From Hyphomicrobiales bacterium (lineage in GTDB: Bacteria; Pseudomonadota; Alphaproteobacteria; Rhizobiales; Beijerinckiaceae), in contig SEEM01000004.1 of assembly GCA_004144595.1 (NCBI GenBank), forward strand, positions 58,509 through 122,508: a stretch of 64,000 bases of DNA. Reading direction: 5' to 3'. The first letter of the stretch is position 1, and every line of letters begins with the position of its first letter. Both the position numbers and the translations under genes were made by a program. Positions 17,268 to 25,054 of the stretch are shown piece after piece. The notes under the pieces are model-generated. The model ran no database searches. It was not told the origin of the DNA and saw only the letters and a program-made list of their open reading frames with translations.

Positions 17268-18395
17268 ATGACCACCGAACGCGACAAGAATACGCCGAGC
17301 GACGAGCCGCTGACCCCGGAAGGGATGGCTGCCGGCTGGGCCGCCATGCCCGACATGGTGGAGGACGACGGCGAACAGGAAGGCGGTACGGACCGCCTGA
17401 TGTCGCAGGACGAAATCGACACGATGCTCGGTTTCTCCAGCGGCGACGAGAAGGACGGCCGCAACGGCATTCAGGCGATCGTCGATTCCGGCTCGGTCGC
17501 CTATGAGCGCCTGCCGATGCTCGAGATCATCTTCGAGCGGCTGGTACGCCTGCTTTCCACCAGCCTGCGCAATTTCTTCACGGACAATGTCGAAGTCACG
17601 CTGGAGAGCATCCGCTCGGTCCGCTTCGGCGACTACATCAACTCGATTTCGCAGCCCGCGCTGCTCTCGGTGTTCAAGGCCGAGGAATGGGACAATTTCG
17701 GCCTCATCACCATCGAGTCGTCGCTGATCTACTCCGTCCTTGACGCCATGTTCGGCGGCAAGCGCGGCCAGCCGGCGCCACGCATCGACGGCCGCCCCTT
17801 CACCTCCATCGAAAACCGCATGGTCCGCCGCGTCATCGAGCTGGTGCTGACCGATGCCGAGGCCGCCTTCAAGCCGCTCTCGCCGGTGAGCTTCACGGTC
17901 GACCGCGTCGAGTCCAATCCGCGCTTCGTCTCGATCTCCCGCCCCGCCAATGCCGCGATCCGCGTCGAGCTCAAGTTCGACATGGAAGGCCGCGGCGGCG
18001 CGCTGCACATTATCCTGCCCTACGCCACGATCGAGCCGATCCGTGAATTGCTGCTCGAAAGCTTCATGGGTGAGAAGCTCGGGCGCGATCCGATCTGGGA
18101 AAACCATCTCGCGACCGAGGTTTGGCAGGCCGATGTCGACGTGACCTGCGTGCTCCACGAAACGCAGATGCCGCTGAAGCGCGTGATGAAGCTCGAGATC
18201 GGCGACACGCTGATGTTCGATGCCCGGCCGGACTCGATCGTCTCGCTGCGTTGCGGCGACTTCGTCGTCACCGAAGGCCGGATCGGGAGGGTCGACGACA
18301 AGATCGCCGTGCAGGTGGTGAGCCCGCTCCGGCGCTCCAGGACGACGCTCGCCGCTTTCGACAGCCTCGCCAGCCATCTCGGCGCCACCACCTGA
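17268..18395 (+). CDS. fliM: Flagellar motor switch protein FliM
   Basis: The 375-residue protein has the FliM middle domain (from about residue 75, including FFTDNVEVTLESIRSVRFGDYINSI) and a C-terminal SpoA/FliN-like domain (from about 285). The CheY-P docking peptide MSQDEIDTMLGF sits at residues 45-56, behind an acidic 43-residue extension; in enterobacteria it is at the very N-terminus. FliM forms the middle of the C ring and reverses rotation on CheY-P binding. FliN is not in the window. The gene is 37 bases after fliL. Confidence 0.95.
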   Translation: MTTERDKNTPSDEPLTPEGMAAGWAAMPDMVEDDGEQEGGTDRLMSQDEIDTMLGFSSGDEKDGRNGIQAIVDSGSVAYERLPMLEIIFERLVRLLSTSLRNFFTDNVEVTLESIRSVRFGDYINSISQPALLSVFKAEEWDNFGLITIESSLIYSVLDAMFGGKRGQPAPRIDGRPFTSIENRMVRRVIELVLTDAEAAFKPLSPVSFTVDRVESNPRFVSISRPANAAIRVELKFDMEGRGGALHIILPYATIEPIRELLLESFMGEKLGRDPIWENHLATEVWQADVDVTCVLHETQMPLKRVMKLEIGDTLMFDARPDSIVSLRCGDFVVTEGRIGRVDDKIAVQVVSPLRRSRTTLAAFDSLASHLGATT

Positions 18396-18405
18396 TAGGG
18401 ATGCC

Positions 18406-18861
18406 ATGACGATCAATCTCATCGCGGACATGCTTGTCGCCTGTCTCCTCGTCGCCACCATCGTCACCTGCTACGTCCTGGCCAAGCGCATCGAGCGCCT
18501 GAAGGCTGACGAGGCCGGCATGCGCCAGACCGTCGGCGCCCTGATCACCGCGACCGACAATGCCGAGCGCGCCATCGCCGGCCTCAAATCGACGCTGGGC
18601 GATTGCGACCGTACCCTGGAGGACCGCCTGCGCACCGCCGAGCGCTACGCCGCCGATCTCGCCGCCCAGGTCGAGGCCGGCCAGGCGGTGATGGAGCGCA
18701 TCGGCCAGATCGTCAGCGCCGCCACCCTCGTCGGCGCCAAGGACGCTCGATCCGAGGCGCCGGCCGCGCCTGCGCCGGTTTCGCGCCTTGAAAGCGCGGC
18801 CCAGTCCGCCGCCGCCATCCGCGCTCGCGCCGCCCGCCGCCTCGAGGAACAGGCTGCGTGA
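18406..18861 (+). CDS. DUF6468 family flagellar-locus protein
   Basis: The 151-residue protein has one N-terminal membrane segment (LIADMLVACLLVATIVTCYVLA). A cytoplasmic alpha-helical coiled coil follows to about residue 105, then a short alanine-rich tail. Proteins of the DUF6468 family occur in alphaproteobacterial flagellar operons between fliM and motE; their function is not established. The gene starts ten bases after fliM and overlaps motE by four bases (ATGA-type coupling), so its product is probably made in step with the motor proteins. Confidence 0.85.
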   Translation: MTINLIADMLVACLLVATIVTCYVLAKRIERLKADEAGMRQTVGALITATDNAERAIAGLKSTLGDCDRTLEDRLRTAERYAADLAAQVEAGQAVMERIGQIVSAATLVGAKDARSEAPAAPAPVSRLESAAQSAAAIRARAARRLEEQAA

Positions 18862-19646
18862 TCGAACGGCCCCGCCTCCTGCCGGCAGTGATTCTCGGCG
18901 CCATGGGTCTCCTGGCGCTGAAGCTGCTTGCCTGGACGGCGGAGCCCTCGCCCGGCCACATCCCGGCCGCCGCGCCGCTCTTCGCGCAGGCTGCGGCCAA
19001 GCCGCAGAACAAGACCGGGCCCGAGATCTTCGACCCCGAGACGACCGGATCGGTGCCCGCGCCCGATCCGAAGAAGGAACCGGAAAAGAAGGAGGCCGAG
19101 GCCAAGGCCGAAGCCGCCCGCGCCGCCAATCCCAACAACAAGGCCGGCATCATGAACGGCTCGGTCCAGCCCATGTCGCCGGCCGAGAAGGCGATCCTGG
19201 AACGCCTCGGCGAGCGCCGAGAGGAGCTGGAAGGCCGGATGCGCGAGCTCGAAATGCGCGAGCGCCTGCTTAATTCCGCCGAGAAGAAGCTCGACGGCCG
19301 CGTCGGCGATCTCAAAGCCCTCGAGGAGAAGAGCGGCGGCTCCGCCGGCAAGCCTGCCGTCGAGGAGGCCAAGGCGATCAAGAACCTCGTCATCATGTAC
19401 GAGGCGATGAAGCCGAAGGACGCCGCCCGGGTCTTCGATCGGCTCGGCCTCGATGTGCTCGTGCCGGTCGTGCAGCAGATGAACCCGCGCAAGATGTCGG
19501 AGGTGCTGGCGGCGATGTCTCCCGACCGCGCCGAAAAGCTGACCGTCGCGCTGGCGACCAGCGGCCGTAGCGCCAACGTCGAGCGCGTCGCGAACGAGGC
19601 CCCCTTGACCGGCAACGAACTTCCTGCGATCGCGCCGCAGCGTTGA
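18858..19646 (+). CDS. motE: MotE family motility protein
   Basis: The 262-residue protein has an N-terminal signal or anchor (LLPAVILGAMGLLALKLLAW), a charged Lys/Glu/Ala-rich linker, a coiled coil near residues 110-160 and a C-terminal MgtE-N-like domain with YEAMKPKDAARVFDRLGLDVLVPVVQQMNPRKMSEVLAAMSPDRAEKLT. In Sinorhizobium, MotE is a periplasmic chaperone for MotC, which is needed for stator function. It overlaps the DUF6468 gene and closes the fliL unit. A large periplasmic repeat protein is encoded 0.7 kb downstream and is a candidate client. Confidence 0.85.
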   Translation: MIERPRLLPAVILGAMGLLALKLLAWTAEPSPGHIPAAAPLFAQAAAKPQNKTGPEIFDPETTGSVPAPDPKKEPEKKEAEAKAEAARAANPNNKAGIMNGSVQPMSPAEKAILERLGERREELEGRMRELEMRERLLNSAEKKLDGRVGDLKALEEKSGGSAGKPAVEEAKAIKNLVIMYEAMKPKDAARVFDRLGLDVLVPVVQQMNPRKMSEVLAAMSPDRAEKLTVALATSGRSANVERVANEAPLTGNELPAIAPQR

Positions 19647-19663
19647 GCGCTGGCGGCGCCGTT

Positions 19664-20200
19664 TCAGCGCGATTTGGCGAGAGCGAGAACGGGTGCCGCC
19701 TTCGGCACGGTTTCAGCGGGCGGTGAACCATCGGGCAGATGGCGCGCGATTTTCGCCATGAGCTGATCGAAACCGTTGTCGTAGGATGAGAACCGGATCG
19801 GCGGACCGTCGAAGCTCGATATCCAGTGATAGCCGGTCCACTCCACCCCGGCGCGTGACAGCTCGTTCCAGGCCATCTGCCGCTGCTGCATGAACACCGT
19901 TCGGCGCTCGATCCGTTTGCCGTTCCACCGCACGCGCTCGGTAATGGTCTGCACAGCCAGCGCCAATGTCATCAAGACGAAGAAGGCGGCGACCGGGGTC
20001 GGCACCCGACCTCCGGCAGCGACGGTCGCCACCGCCGATACAACAATCCCACAAACCAACCCGAACCAGTAGAATGGCCCCGGCGTCAGGTAATTCCAGC
20101 CGCCATGACGCTGCGCGCGGCGCCGCTGAAAGCAGGCCGAGAGGGCAAGAAGCGCGCCGAAAAGCGGGATGAAGAGTGCAGCCTTGCTCAATGCGGACAT
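19664..20200 (-). CDS. Small membrane protein with possible PH-like domain
   Basis: The 178-residue protein is not one I recognise by name. It has three hydrophobic segments (residues 5-22, 42-62 and 70-84) followed by a soluble C-terminal half. That half, with RRTVFMQQRQMAWNELSRAGVE and PPIRFSSYDNGFDQLMAKIARHL, resembles bacterial PH-like membrane domains that follow short membrane anchors. It is transcribed against motE and divergently from the large repeat protein gene. Nothing in it suggests a flagellar role. Confidence 0.7.
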   Translation of the reverse strand: MSALSKAALFIPLFGALLALSACFQRRRAQRHGGWNYLTPGPFYWFGLVCGIVVSAVATVAAGGRVPTPVAAFFVLMTLALAVQTITERVRWNGKRIERRTVFMQQRQMAWNELSRAGVEWTGYHWISSFDGPPIRFSSYDNGFDQLMAKIARHLPDGSPPAETVPKAAPVLALAKSR

Positions 20201-20329
20201 GTCGCTTCACAAACAACCGATGCAGCCCGACAAGCCTAGCCCACCGTTCGGCATGGGCCAAAGACGACCGCCGATGATGGCAAACAAACCCTGTCGGCGA
20301 TGGGACCGGCTGCGCCGGGAATGATCCCA

Positions 20330-20344
20330 TTAACGCGCCGTTAT
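20330..20344. promoter_or_regulatory. CtrA-like site (TTAA-N7-TTAT) at the start of the large repeat protein gene
   Basis: TTAA at 20330-20333, seven bases, and TTAT at 20341-20344: one mismatch to the CtrA consensus. The box overlaps the first possible ATG (20343). If it is used, the true translation start should lie downstream, for example at the GTG at 20406. Confidence 0.45.
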
Positions 20345-23300
20345 GCTTGACGCGATAGCGTCCCCAGCGTGGATCGGGGCGCCAGGAGGGCGCCGCCGCG
20401 CCGCAGTGTCGCGTTGGGTCGGGTATCACGGTTTGCGTCTGTCGCGTTCCCTTGCCTTCGGTATCGGGCTGGCCGCTCTCGCGCTCGCCGCCGGCCTGGA
20501 GACGCCTGCCCTCGCGGCTGGCGCAAACCTGCGCGGCGAAGCCATGCCGGCCGGCTTCGGCCGCCTGTCCCTGACCTTCGACGAACCGATCCAGACCCGC
20601 GTCCGGGTCTCCAACGGGGTGCTGATCGTCGCCTTCGGCGGCCAGGTCCAGGTCGATGTCGCACGCGTCGCTCGCGAACTGCCGAACTACGTCTCCGTCG
20701 CCCGCGTCGATCCCGACGGACGCGGCATGCGCTTCGCCCTGACCCAATCCTACAGGGCCAATCTGATCGAGGCCGGCGACAAGGCCTTCATCGATCTCCT
20801 GCCGCAGAACTGGACGGGCGTGATGCCCGGTCCGCCGCCGGAAGCCATGGCCGAGCTGACCGAGCGCCTGCGCCTCGCCGAGGCCCGGGCGAAGGAGGCC
20901 GCGCGCCAGCCCCCCGCCCCGCCCGCGGTGCTGACGATGAACGCCGCGAGCTTGCCTACTCTGGAACGTCTCATCTTCAGGGCACCGGCCGAAACGAAGC
21001 TCACCAGCGACTTGTCGGACGGAATGTTGAAGCTGGTCTTCGACCGGCCGATGAATGTCGAGGCCGGCGCCATTCGCAGCGCCCTTCCCGCCGATATCAG
21101 CCTTGCCGCGCTGGATGCAGGCAAGGAGGCGCTGAGCCTGACCCTGTCCCTCCCCAAGGACTGGCAGGCCCGCAGCTTCAATGACGAGACGGGGCTGGTC
21201 GTCGATCTGCTGCGCCCCGTGAAGCAGGAAGCGCTCGCGCTCGCCGGTCTCGGCAGGCCTCAGGCGCCGACGCCGACGCCCCCCGCCGCGGCGCCGTCGG
21301 CCGCGCCTGCCGCAAAGCCCCCGGCATCCCAGCAAGCCGCACCGCCCGCTCCGGTCGTAACCGCGGCACCGGCTGCCCCCGAGGTGCCGCCAGGCCCTGT
21401 CGCCATCACAGTGGACGGCGGTCGCCTCGATTTTCGCTTCACCCGCCCCACGGGGGCCGCCGCCTTCATTGACGCCGGCGTCATGACCCTTGTCTTCGAC
21501 ACCCGCGACACCCTCGATCCCGCGAAGCTTGTCGGGCTGATGCCCAAGCTGATCGAGGGCAGCACGGTCTCCCGCGAGGGCAAGGTCACGCTCGTTCGGC
21601 TCAGGCTCGCCGGCCAGCCGCTGGCGCGAATCTTCGACAATGGCCCGACATGGTCGCTCGACCTCGGCGAGGAGGCCGGTCGGGCCGCTGCTCCCGTCGA
21701 GCCGCAGCGCAGCATGGACGAGCGCGGCCAGACCATCGTCGCCGTGCCGCTCTCCGGCCTGACCGGCGTCCACTGGCTCGAAGCCGGTCCTGCGGGCTTG
21801 CCCGTCGCCGTCGCCACCGCGACCGGCCCGACCCGGTTGACTCCGAAGCCCTACCAGTTCGTCGAATTCGGTCTGCTCCCGACGGCGCAGGGTCTGGCCG
21901 TCCAGCCGCATGCCGACGACGTCGCCGTCCGGGCCGGCGCGGAACAGGTCCGCATCGGCCGCAGCGGTGGGCTCAACGTCTCGCTCGATATCGGCGAACC
22001 CGTCCGGAAAGCCGAAGAGAGGACCGAGAAGCAGGAGGCGGCGCCGCTGCTCGACGGTGATGCCTGGACGAAGCTCCGCCAGGGCAATCCGCGCGAGCTC
22101 GCCCGCGCCCTGTTGCTCGACGTCACCGACGCCTCGCGCGGCCGCAAATCCGAGGCCAGGCTGGCTCTCGCCCGCTTCTACGCCGCCAACGGCCTGATGC
22201 CCGAGGCAACAGGCCCGCTGAACGCCCTGCTCGCCGACGACATCAGGATGCGCGGCAACCGCGAGGCGCTCTTCCTGAAGGGCGTCATCGCCACCGGCAT
22301 GTATCGGGACCAGCAGGCGCTCGCCGCCTTCGATGCCGACCCGATCAAGGACGACGCCGAGACCGGCCTTTGGCGCGCCTTGGTCGAGCAGCGCATGAAC
22401 CGCAATGCCCAGGCCCTGGTCGGCTTCCGCCGCGCCGAAGCGGTGCTCGACCGCTACCCGGTAGACCTCCAGGGCGCATTCCGCGAGGCGATGGCGCGCG
22501 CCGCACTCGCCCAACAGGATATCAGCGTAGCCGAGCGGCAGATCCAGTTGCTGGCCGACATGCCGCGCGACAATTTCGACCAGGAGCACCTCGCCCTGCT
22601 GCAGGCGCGGCTCGACGATATCAGTGGCCGCCCGGAAGCCGCGATGAACGGTTACAAGCCGCTTTTCGAGGCCAAAAGCCGGCCGATCGCGGCGGAGGCG
22701 CAATTGAGCGCGGTCAAACTCGTTGACGCCGAGAAGCGCAGCGACATCAAGCCCGAGGAAGCTGTCGCCCGGCTGGAGACGGTCTCGGTCATTTGGCGCG
22801 GCGGCCGGCTCGAGATCGAAGCTTTGGCCGAGCTCAGCCGGCTTTATGCCGACCAGCAGCGCTGGCGCGACGCCTTCATGGTGGCGCGCCGTGCCAACGA
22901 GACCTTCACCGACGATCCATTGACCCAGCGCATGCATGACGAGACCGCCCAGCGCTTCGCCGAGCTGTTCAGCGGCAACGGGCTCGGCAAGCTGCCGCGC
23001 ATCGAGGCGCTGGCGCTGTTCTACGATTTCAAGGAATTCCTGCCGATCGGCCGACGCGGCGACGAGATCACCCGCCTGCTCGCCGACCGGCTGGTCGAGC
23101 TCGACCTGCTCGACCAGGCTTCCGAGATCCTGAAATACCAAATGGATCGGCGCCTCTCCGGCGCGGCCCGCTCCACCGTCGCGGCGCGGCTGGCCATGAT
23201 CGATCTGATGAACGGCAAGCCGGCGGATGCGGTCCGCGCGCTCAACTCGACCAGGCTCGTCGAGCTGCCGGCGGATATCAAACGCGCGCGCCTGCTGCTG

Positions 23301-23840
23301 GAGGCCAAGGCGCTGTCGGATCTTTCGCGTACCGATCAGGCGCTCGAAATGCTGGAATCCGAACGCGGCCCGGAGATCGACCGTCTGCGCGCCGACATCT
23401 ACTGGACCGGACGACGCTGGCGCGAGGCCGGCGAGGCCTATGAGCGCCTGCTCGGCGAAAGCTGGCGCGGTGACGGCGCACTCGGTGACATCGAGCGCGC
23501 CGACGTGATGCGCGCCGGCGTCTCCTATGTGATGGCCAGCGAGAACCTGTCGCTCGACCGGCTGCGCAGCAAGTTCGCGCCGAAGATGGCGCGCGGCGCC
23601 GATGCCCGCACCTTCGCCTTCATCACCGGGGCTGATCGGGCGCGGGCCTCCGATATTCGCGAGATGGCGCGCGCCACTGCGAATTCCGACACGCTCTCCG
23701 AATTCTTGAAGGCCTATCGCGAGCGCTACCCGGCCTATTCGGCCGCGATGCGCAAGCCGCAGGCCCCTGCAGCCGACAAGCTGCCCTCACCCGCCGATGG
23801 CGCGGCAGCCGATCCGGCCGCACCGCCGTCGCGGAGCTGA
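20343..23840 (+). CDS. Large periplasmic TPR protein with N-terminal AMIN-like domains
   Basis: An 1165-residue exported protein. A signal peptide (LAFGIGLAALALAAGLETPALA) ends near residue 58. Two or three AMIN-like beta domains follow (about 60-155, 195-300 and 355-450), separated by Pro/Ala-rich linkers. From about residue 570 on there are helical repeats of the TPR kind, with recurring ALARFYAANG-like units. A Pro/Ala-rich tail ends the protein. AMIN domains often bind peptidoglycan or envelope complexes. It directly follows the motE unit apart from one convergent gene, and a CtrA-like site precedes it, so a motility-linked envelope role is plausible but unproven. The start could be the GTG at 20406. 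Confidence 0.8.
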   Translation: MLDAIASPAWIGAPGGRRRAAVSRWVGYHGLRLSRSLAFGIGLAALALAAGLETPALAAGANLRGEAMPAGFGRLSLTFDEPIQTRVRVSNGVLIVAFGGQVQVDVARVARELPNYVSVARVDPDGRGMRFALTQSYRANLIEAGDKAFIDLLPQNWTGVMPGPPPEAMAELTERLRLAEARAKEAARQPPAPPAVLTMNAASLPTLERLIFRAPAETKLTSDLSDGMLKLVFDRPMNVEAGAIRSALPADISLAALDAGKEALSLTLSLPKDWQARSFNDETGLVVDLLRPVKQEALALAGLGRPQAPTPTPPAAAPSAAPAAKPPASQQAAPPAPVVTAAPAAPEVPPGPVAITVDGGRLDFRFTRPTGAAAFIDAGVMTLVFDTRDTLDPAKLVGLMPKLIEGSTVSREGKVTLVRLRLAGQPLARIFDNGPTWSLDLGEEAGRAAAPVEPQRSMDERGQTIVAVPLSGLTGVHWLEAGPAGLPVAVATATGPTRLTPKPYQFVEFGLLPTAQGLAVQPHADDVAVRAGAEQVRIGRSGGLNVSLDIGEPVRKAEERTEKQEAAPLLDGDAWTKLRQGNPRELARALLLDVTDASRGRKSEARLALARFYAANGLMPEATGPLNALLADDIRMRGNREALFLKGVIATGMYRDQQALAAFDADPIKDDAETGLWRALVEQRMNRNAQALVGFRRAEAVLDRYPVDLQGAFREAMARAALAQQDISVAERQIQLLADMPRDNFDQEHLALLQARLDDISGRPEAAMNGYKPLFEAKSRPIAAEAQLSAVKLVDAEKRSDIKPEEAVARLETVSVIWRGGRLEIEALAELSRLYADQQRWRDAFMVARRANETFTDDPLTQRMHDETAQRFAELFSGNGLGKLPRIEALALFYDFKEFLPIGRRGDEITRLLADRLVELDLLDQASEILKYQMDRRLSGAARSTVAARLAMIDLMNGKPADAVRALNSTRLVELPADIKRARLLLEAKALSDLSRTDQALEMLESERGPEIDRLRADIYWTGRRWREAGEAYERLLGESWRGDGALGDIERADVMRAGVSYVMASENLSLDRLRSKFAPKMARGADARTFAFITGADRARASDIREMARATANSDTLSEFLKAYRERYPAYSAAMRKPQAPAADKLPSPADGAAADPAAPPSRS

Positions 23841-23843
23841 GAT

Positions 23844-24188
23844 CTAGCCCGGCCCGGAATTCGTGTCCTCGCCGCGCGCCCTCGCGCGCAGGACGAATTG
23901 CAGGTTGCGGATATAGACGAAGACGCCGAAGCCCTGGCCGAGGATGAAGACCGGGTCGCGCCGATAGAGCGCATACATCAGCAGCAGTAGCCCGCCGCCG
24001 ATCGAGAACCACCAGAAGGTCATCGGCACGACCGAGCGCCCGGCCTTCTCGCTCGCCAGCCACTGCACGACGAAGCGCATGGTGAAGAGCCCTTGCGCAA
24101 CGACGCCGAGCAGGACCCACCAGTCGATCTTGTTGACGAACACATCGTGGAAATAGTTTCCGATGGTTTGCTGCAGGTCGATCAGCAT
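23844..24188 (-). CDS. Lipid-A-disaccharide synthase N-terminal domain-like membrane protein
   Basis: The 114-residue protein has about three membrane helices and matches the short domain at the N-terminus of some LpxB proteins, with VVAQGLFTMRFVVQWLASEKAG and VPMTFWWFSIGGGLLLLMYALYRRDPVFILGQ. As a stand-alone protein it is often encoded beside glycosyltransferases that modify lipid-linked sugars or lipid A. Its ATG overlaps the stop of the upstream GT2 gene (TGATG). A longer in-frame start reaches 24437, but that part is a shadow of the GT2 gene. Confidence 0.85.
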   Translation of the reverse strand: MLIDLQQTIGNYFHDVFVNKIDWWVLLGVVAQGLFTMRFVVQWLASEKAGRSVVPMTFWWFSIGGGLLLLMYALYRRDPVFILGQGFGVFVYIRNLQFVLRARARGEDTNSGPG

Positions 24189-24961
24189 CACATCGTCTCC
24201 GAGACGATCTGGGGCACGCGCTTGCGCCGGCGGATCAGCCACCACACGCCGGCAAGATCGAGGATACCCACCCAGAGCCGGTCGAAGAAGCCGTAATTCG
24301 AGACGCCGGTCAGCCGAGGGCGGTCGCGCACGTCGACATGCAGGACCTTGTGGCCCTCGCGCGCCATCAGCGCCGGCATGAAGCGATGCAGCGCGTCGAA
24401 ATACGGCAAGGCGAGATAGGCTTCCCGGCGAAAGCACTTCAGCCCGCAGCCGGTGTCGCGGGTATCGTCCTTCAGCACGCGCACGCGCACGCCGTTGGCG
24501 ATCTTCGACTGCCAGCGCTTGAAGCCGGTATCCTTGCGCCCGACGCGCTGCCCCTGCACCATGCCCGCCTGAAGTCCGGCCTTTTGCAAGGCCTCGACCA
24601 TCTCCGGCAGGAAGGCCGGGTCGTTCTGGCCGTCGCCGTCGAGCGTCGCGACGATGGCCGAGCGGGCATGGCGCACGCCGCTGCGCACCGCTGCGCTCTG
24701 GCCGCAGGATTGGGCATGGGTGATGACGCGCAGCCAGGGCCGCGTCGCGGCGAGTTCGGAAAGCGCGGCTGCCGTGCCGTCGGTCGAGCCGTCATTGACA
24801 TAGACGACCTCGACCGGGCCGATCGTCGCGCACGCCTTTTCGATATCGGCGACGAGCGGCGCGATATTGCCGACCTCGTTGCGCACCGGCACGACGACGC
24901 TGAGCAGCGGATGGAAAGGGGTTTCGGTCAAAGGGGCATCATCCGGAAAAACGGCCCGCAA
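24188..24961 (-). CDS. GT2 glycosyltransferase, polyprenyl-phosphate sugar synthase type
   Basis: The 257-residue protein has the GT-A fold of the dolichol-phosphate mannose synthase / ArnC group. Key segments are LSVVVPVRNEVGNIAPLV, YVNDGSTDGTAAAL, TLDGDGQNDPAFLPEMV (the DxD-like metal site) and KDTGFKRWQSKIANGV. It lacks the pair of membrane helices of ArnC, although its C-terminal region is hydrophobic. Such enzymes charge undecaprenyl phosphate with a sugar for a membrane transferase. The GT39 enzyme encoded immediately upstream is the expected consumer, and the LpxB-N-like protein downstream is translationally coupled. Confidence 0.88.
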   Translation of the reverse strand: MRAVFPDDAPLTETPFHPLLSVVVPVRNEVGNIAPLVADIEKACATIGPVEVVYVNDGSTDGTAAALSELAATRPWLRVITHAQSCGQSAAVRSGVRHARSAIVATLDGDGQNDPAFLPEMVEALQKAGLQAGMVQGQRVGRKDTGFKRWQSKIANGVRVRVLKDDTRDTGCGLKCFRREAYLALPYFDALHRFMPALMAREGHKVLHVDVRDRPRLTGVSNYGFFDRLWVGILDLAGVWWLIRRRKRVPQIVSETM

Positions 24962-25054
24962 ACTGCGTCAGCGCGGCGGATAGGGCAAGGGCTTTGAGCA
25001 GGAAGGCTTCGAGCACGAGGGCTTCGGGCAGAAGCGTTTCGAGCGCAAGGGTTC

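Noticed and set aside
19713..23141. An 1142-codon minus-strand open frame
   Set aside because: It is antisense to the large repeat protein. Its composition is Arg/Gln/Gly-rich without domains, and the plus-strand gene has a signal peptide and repeats.
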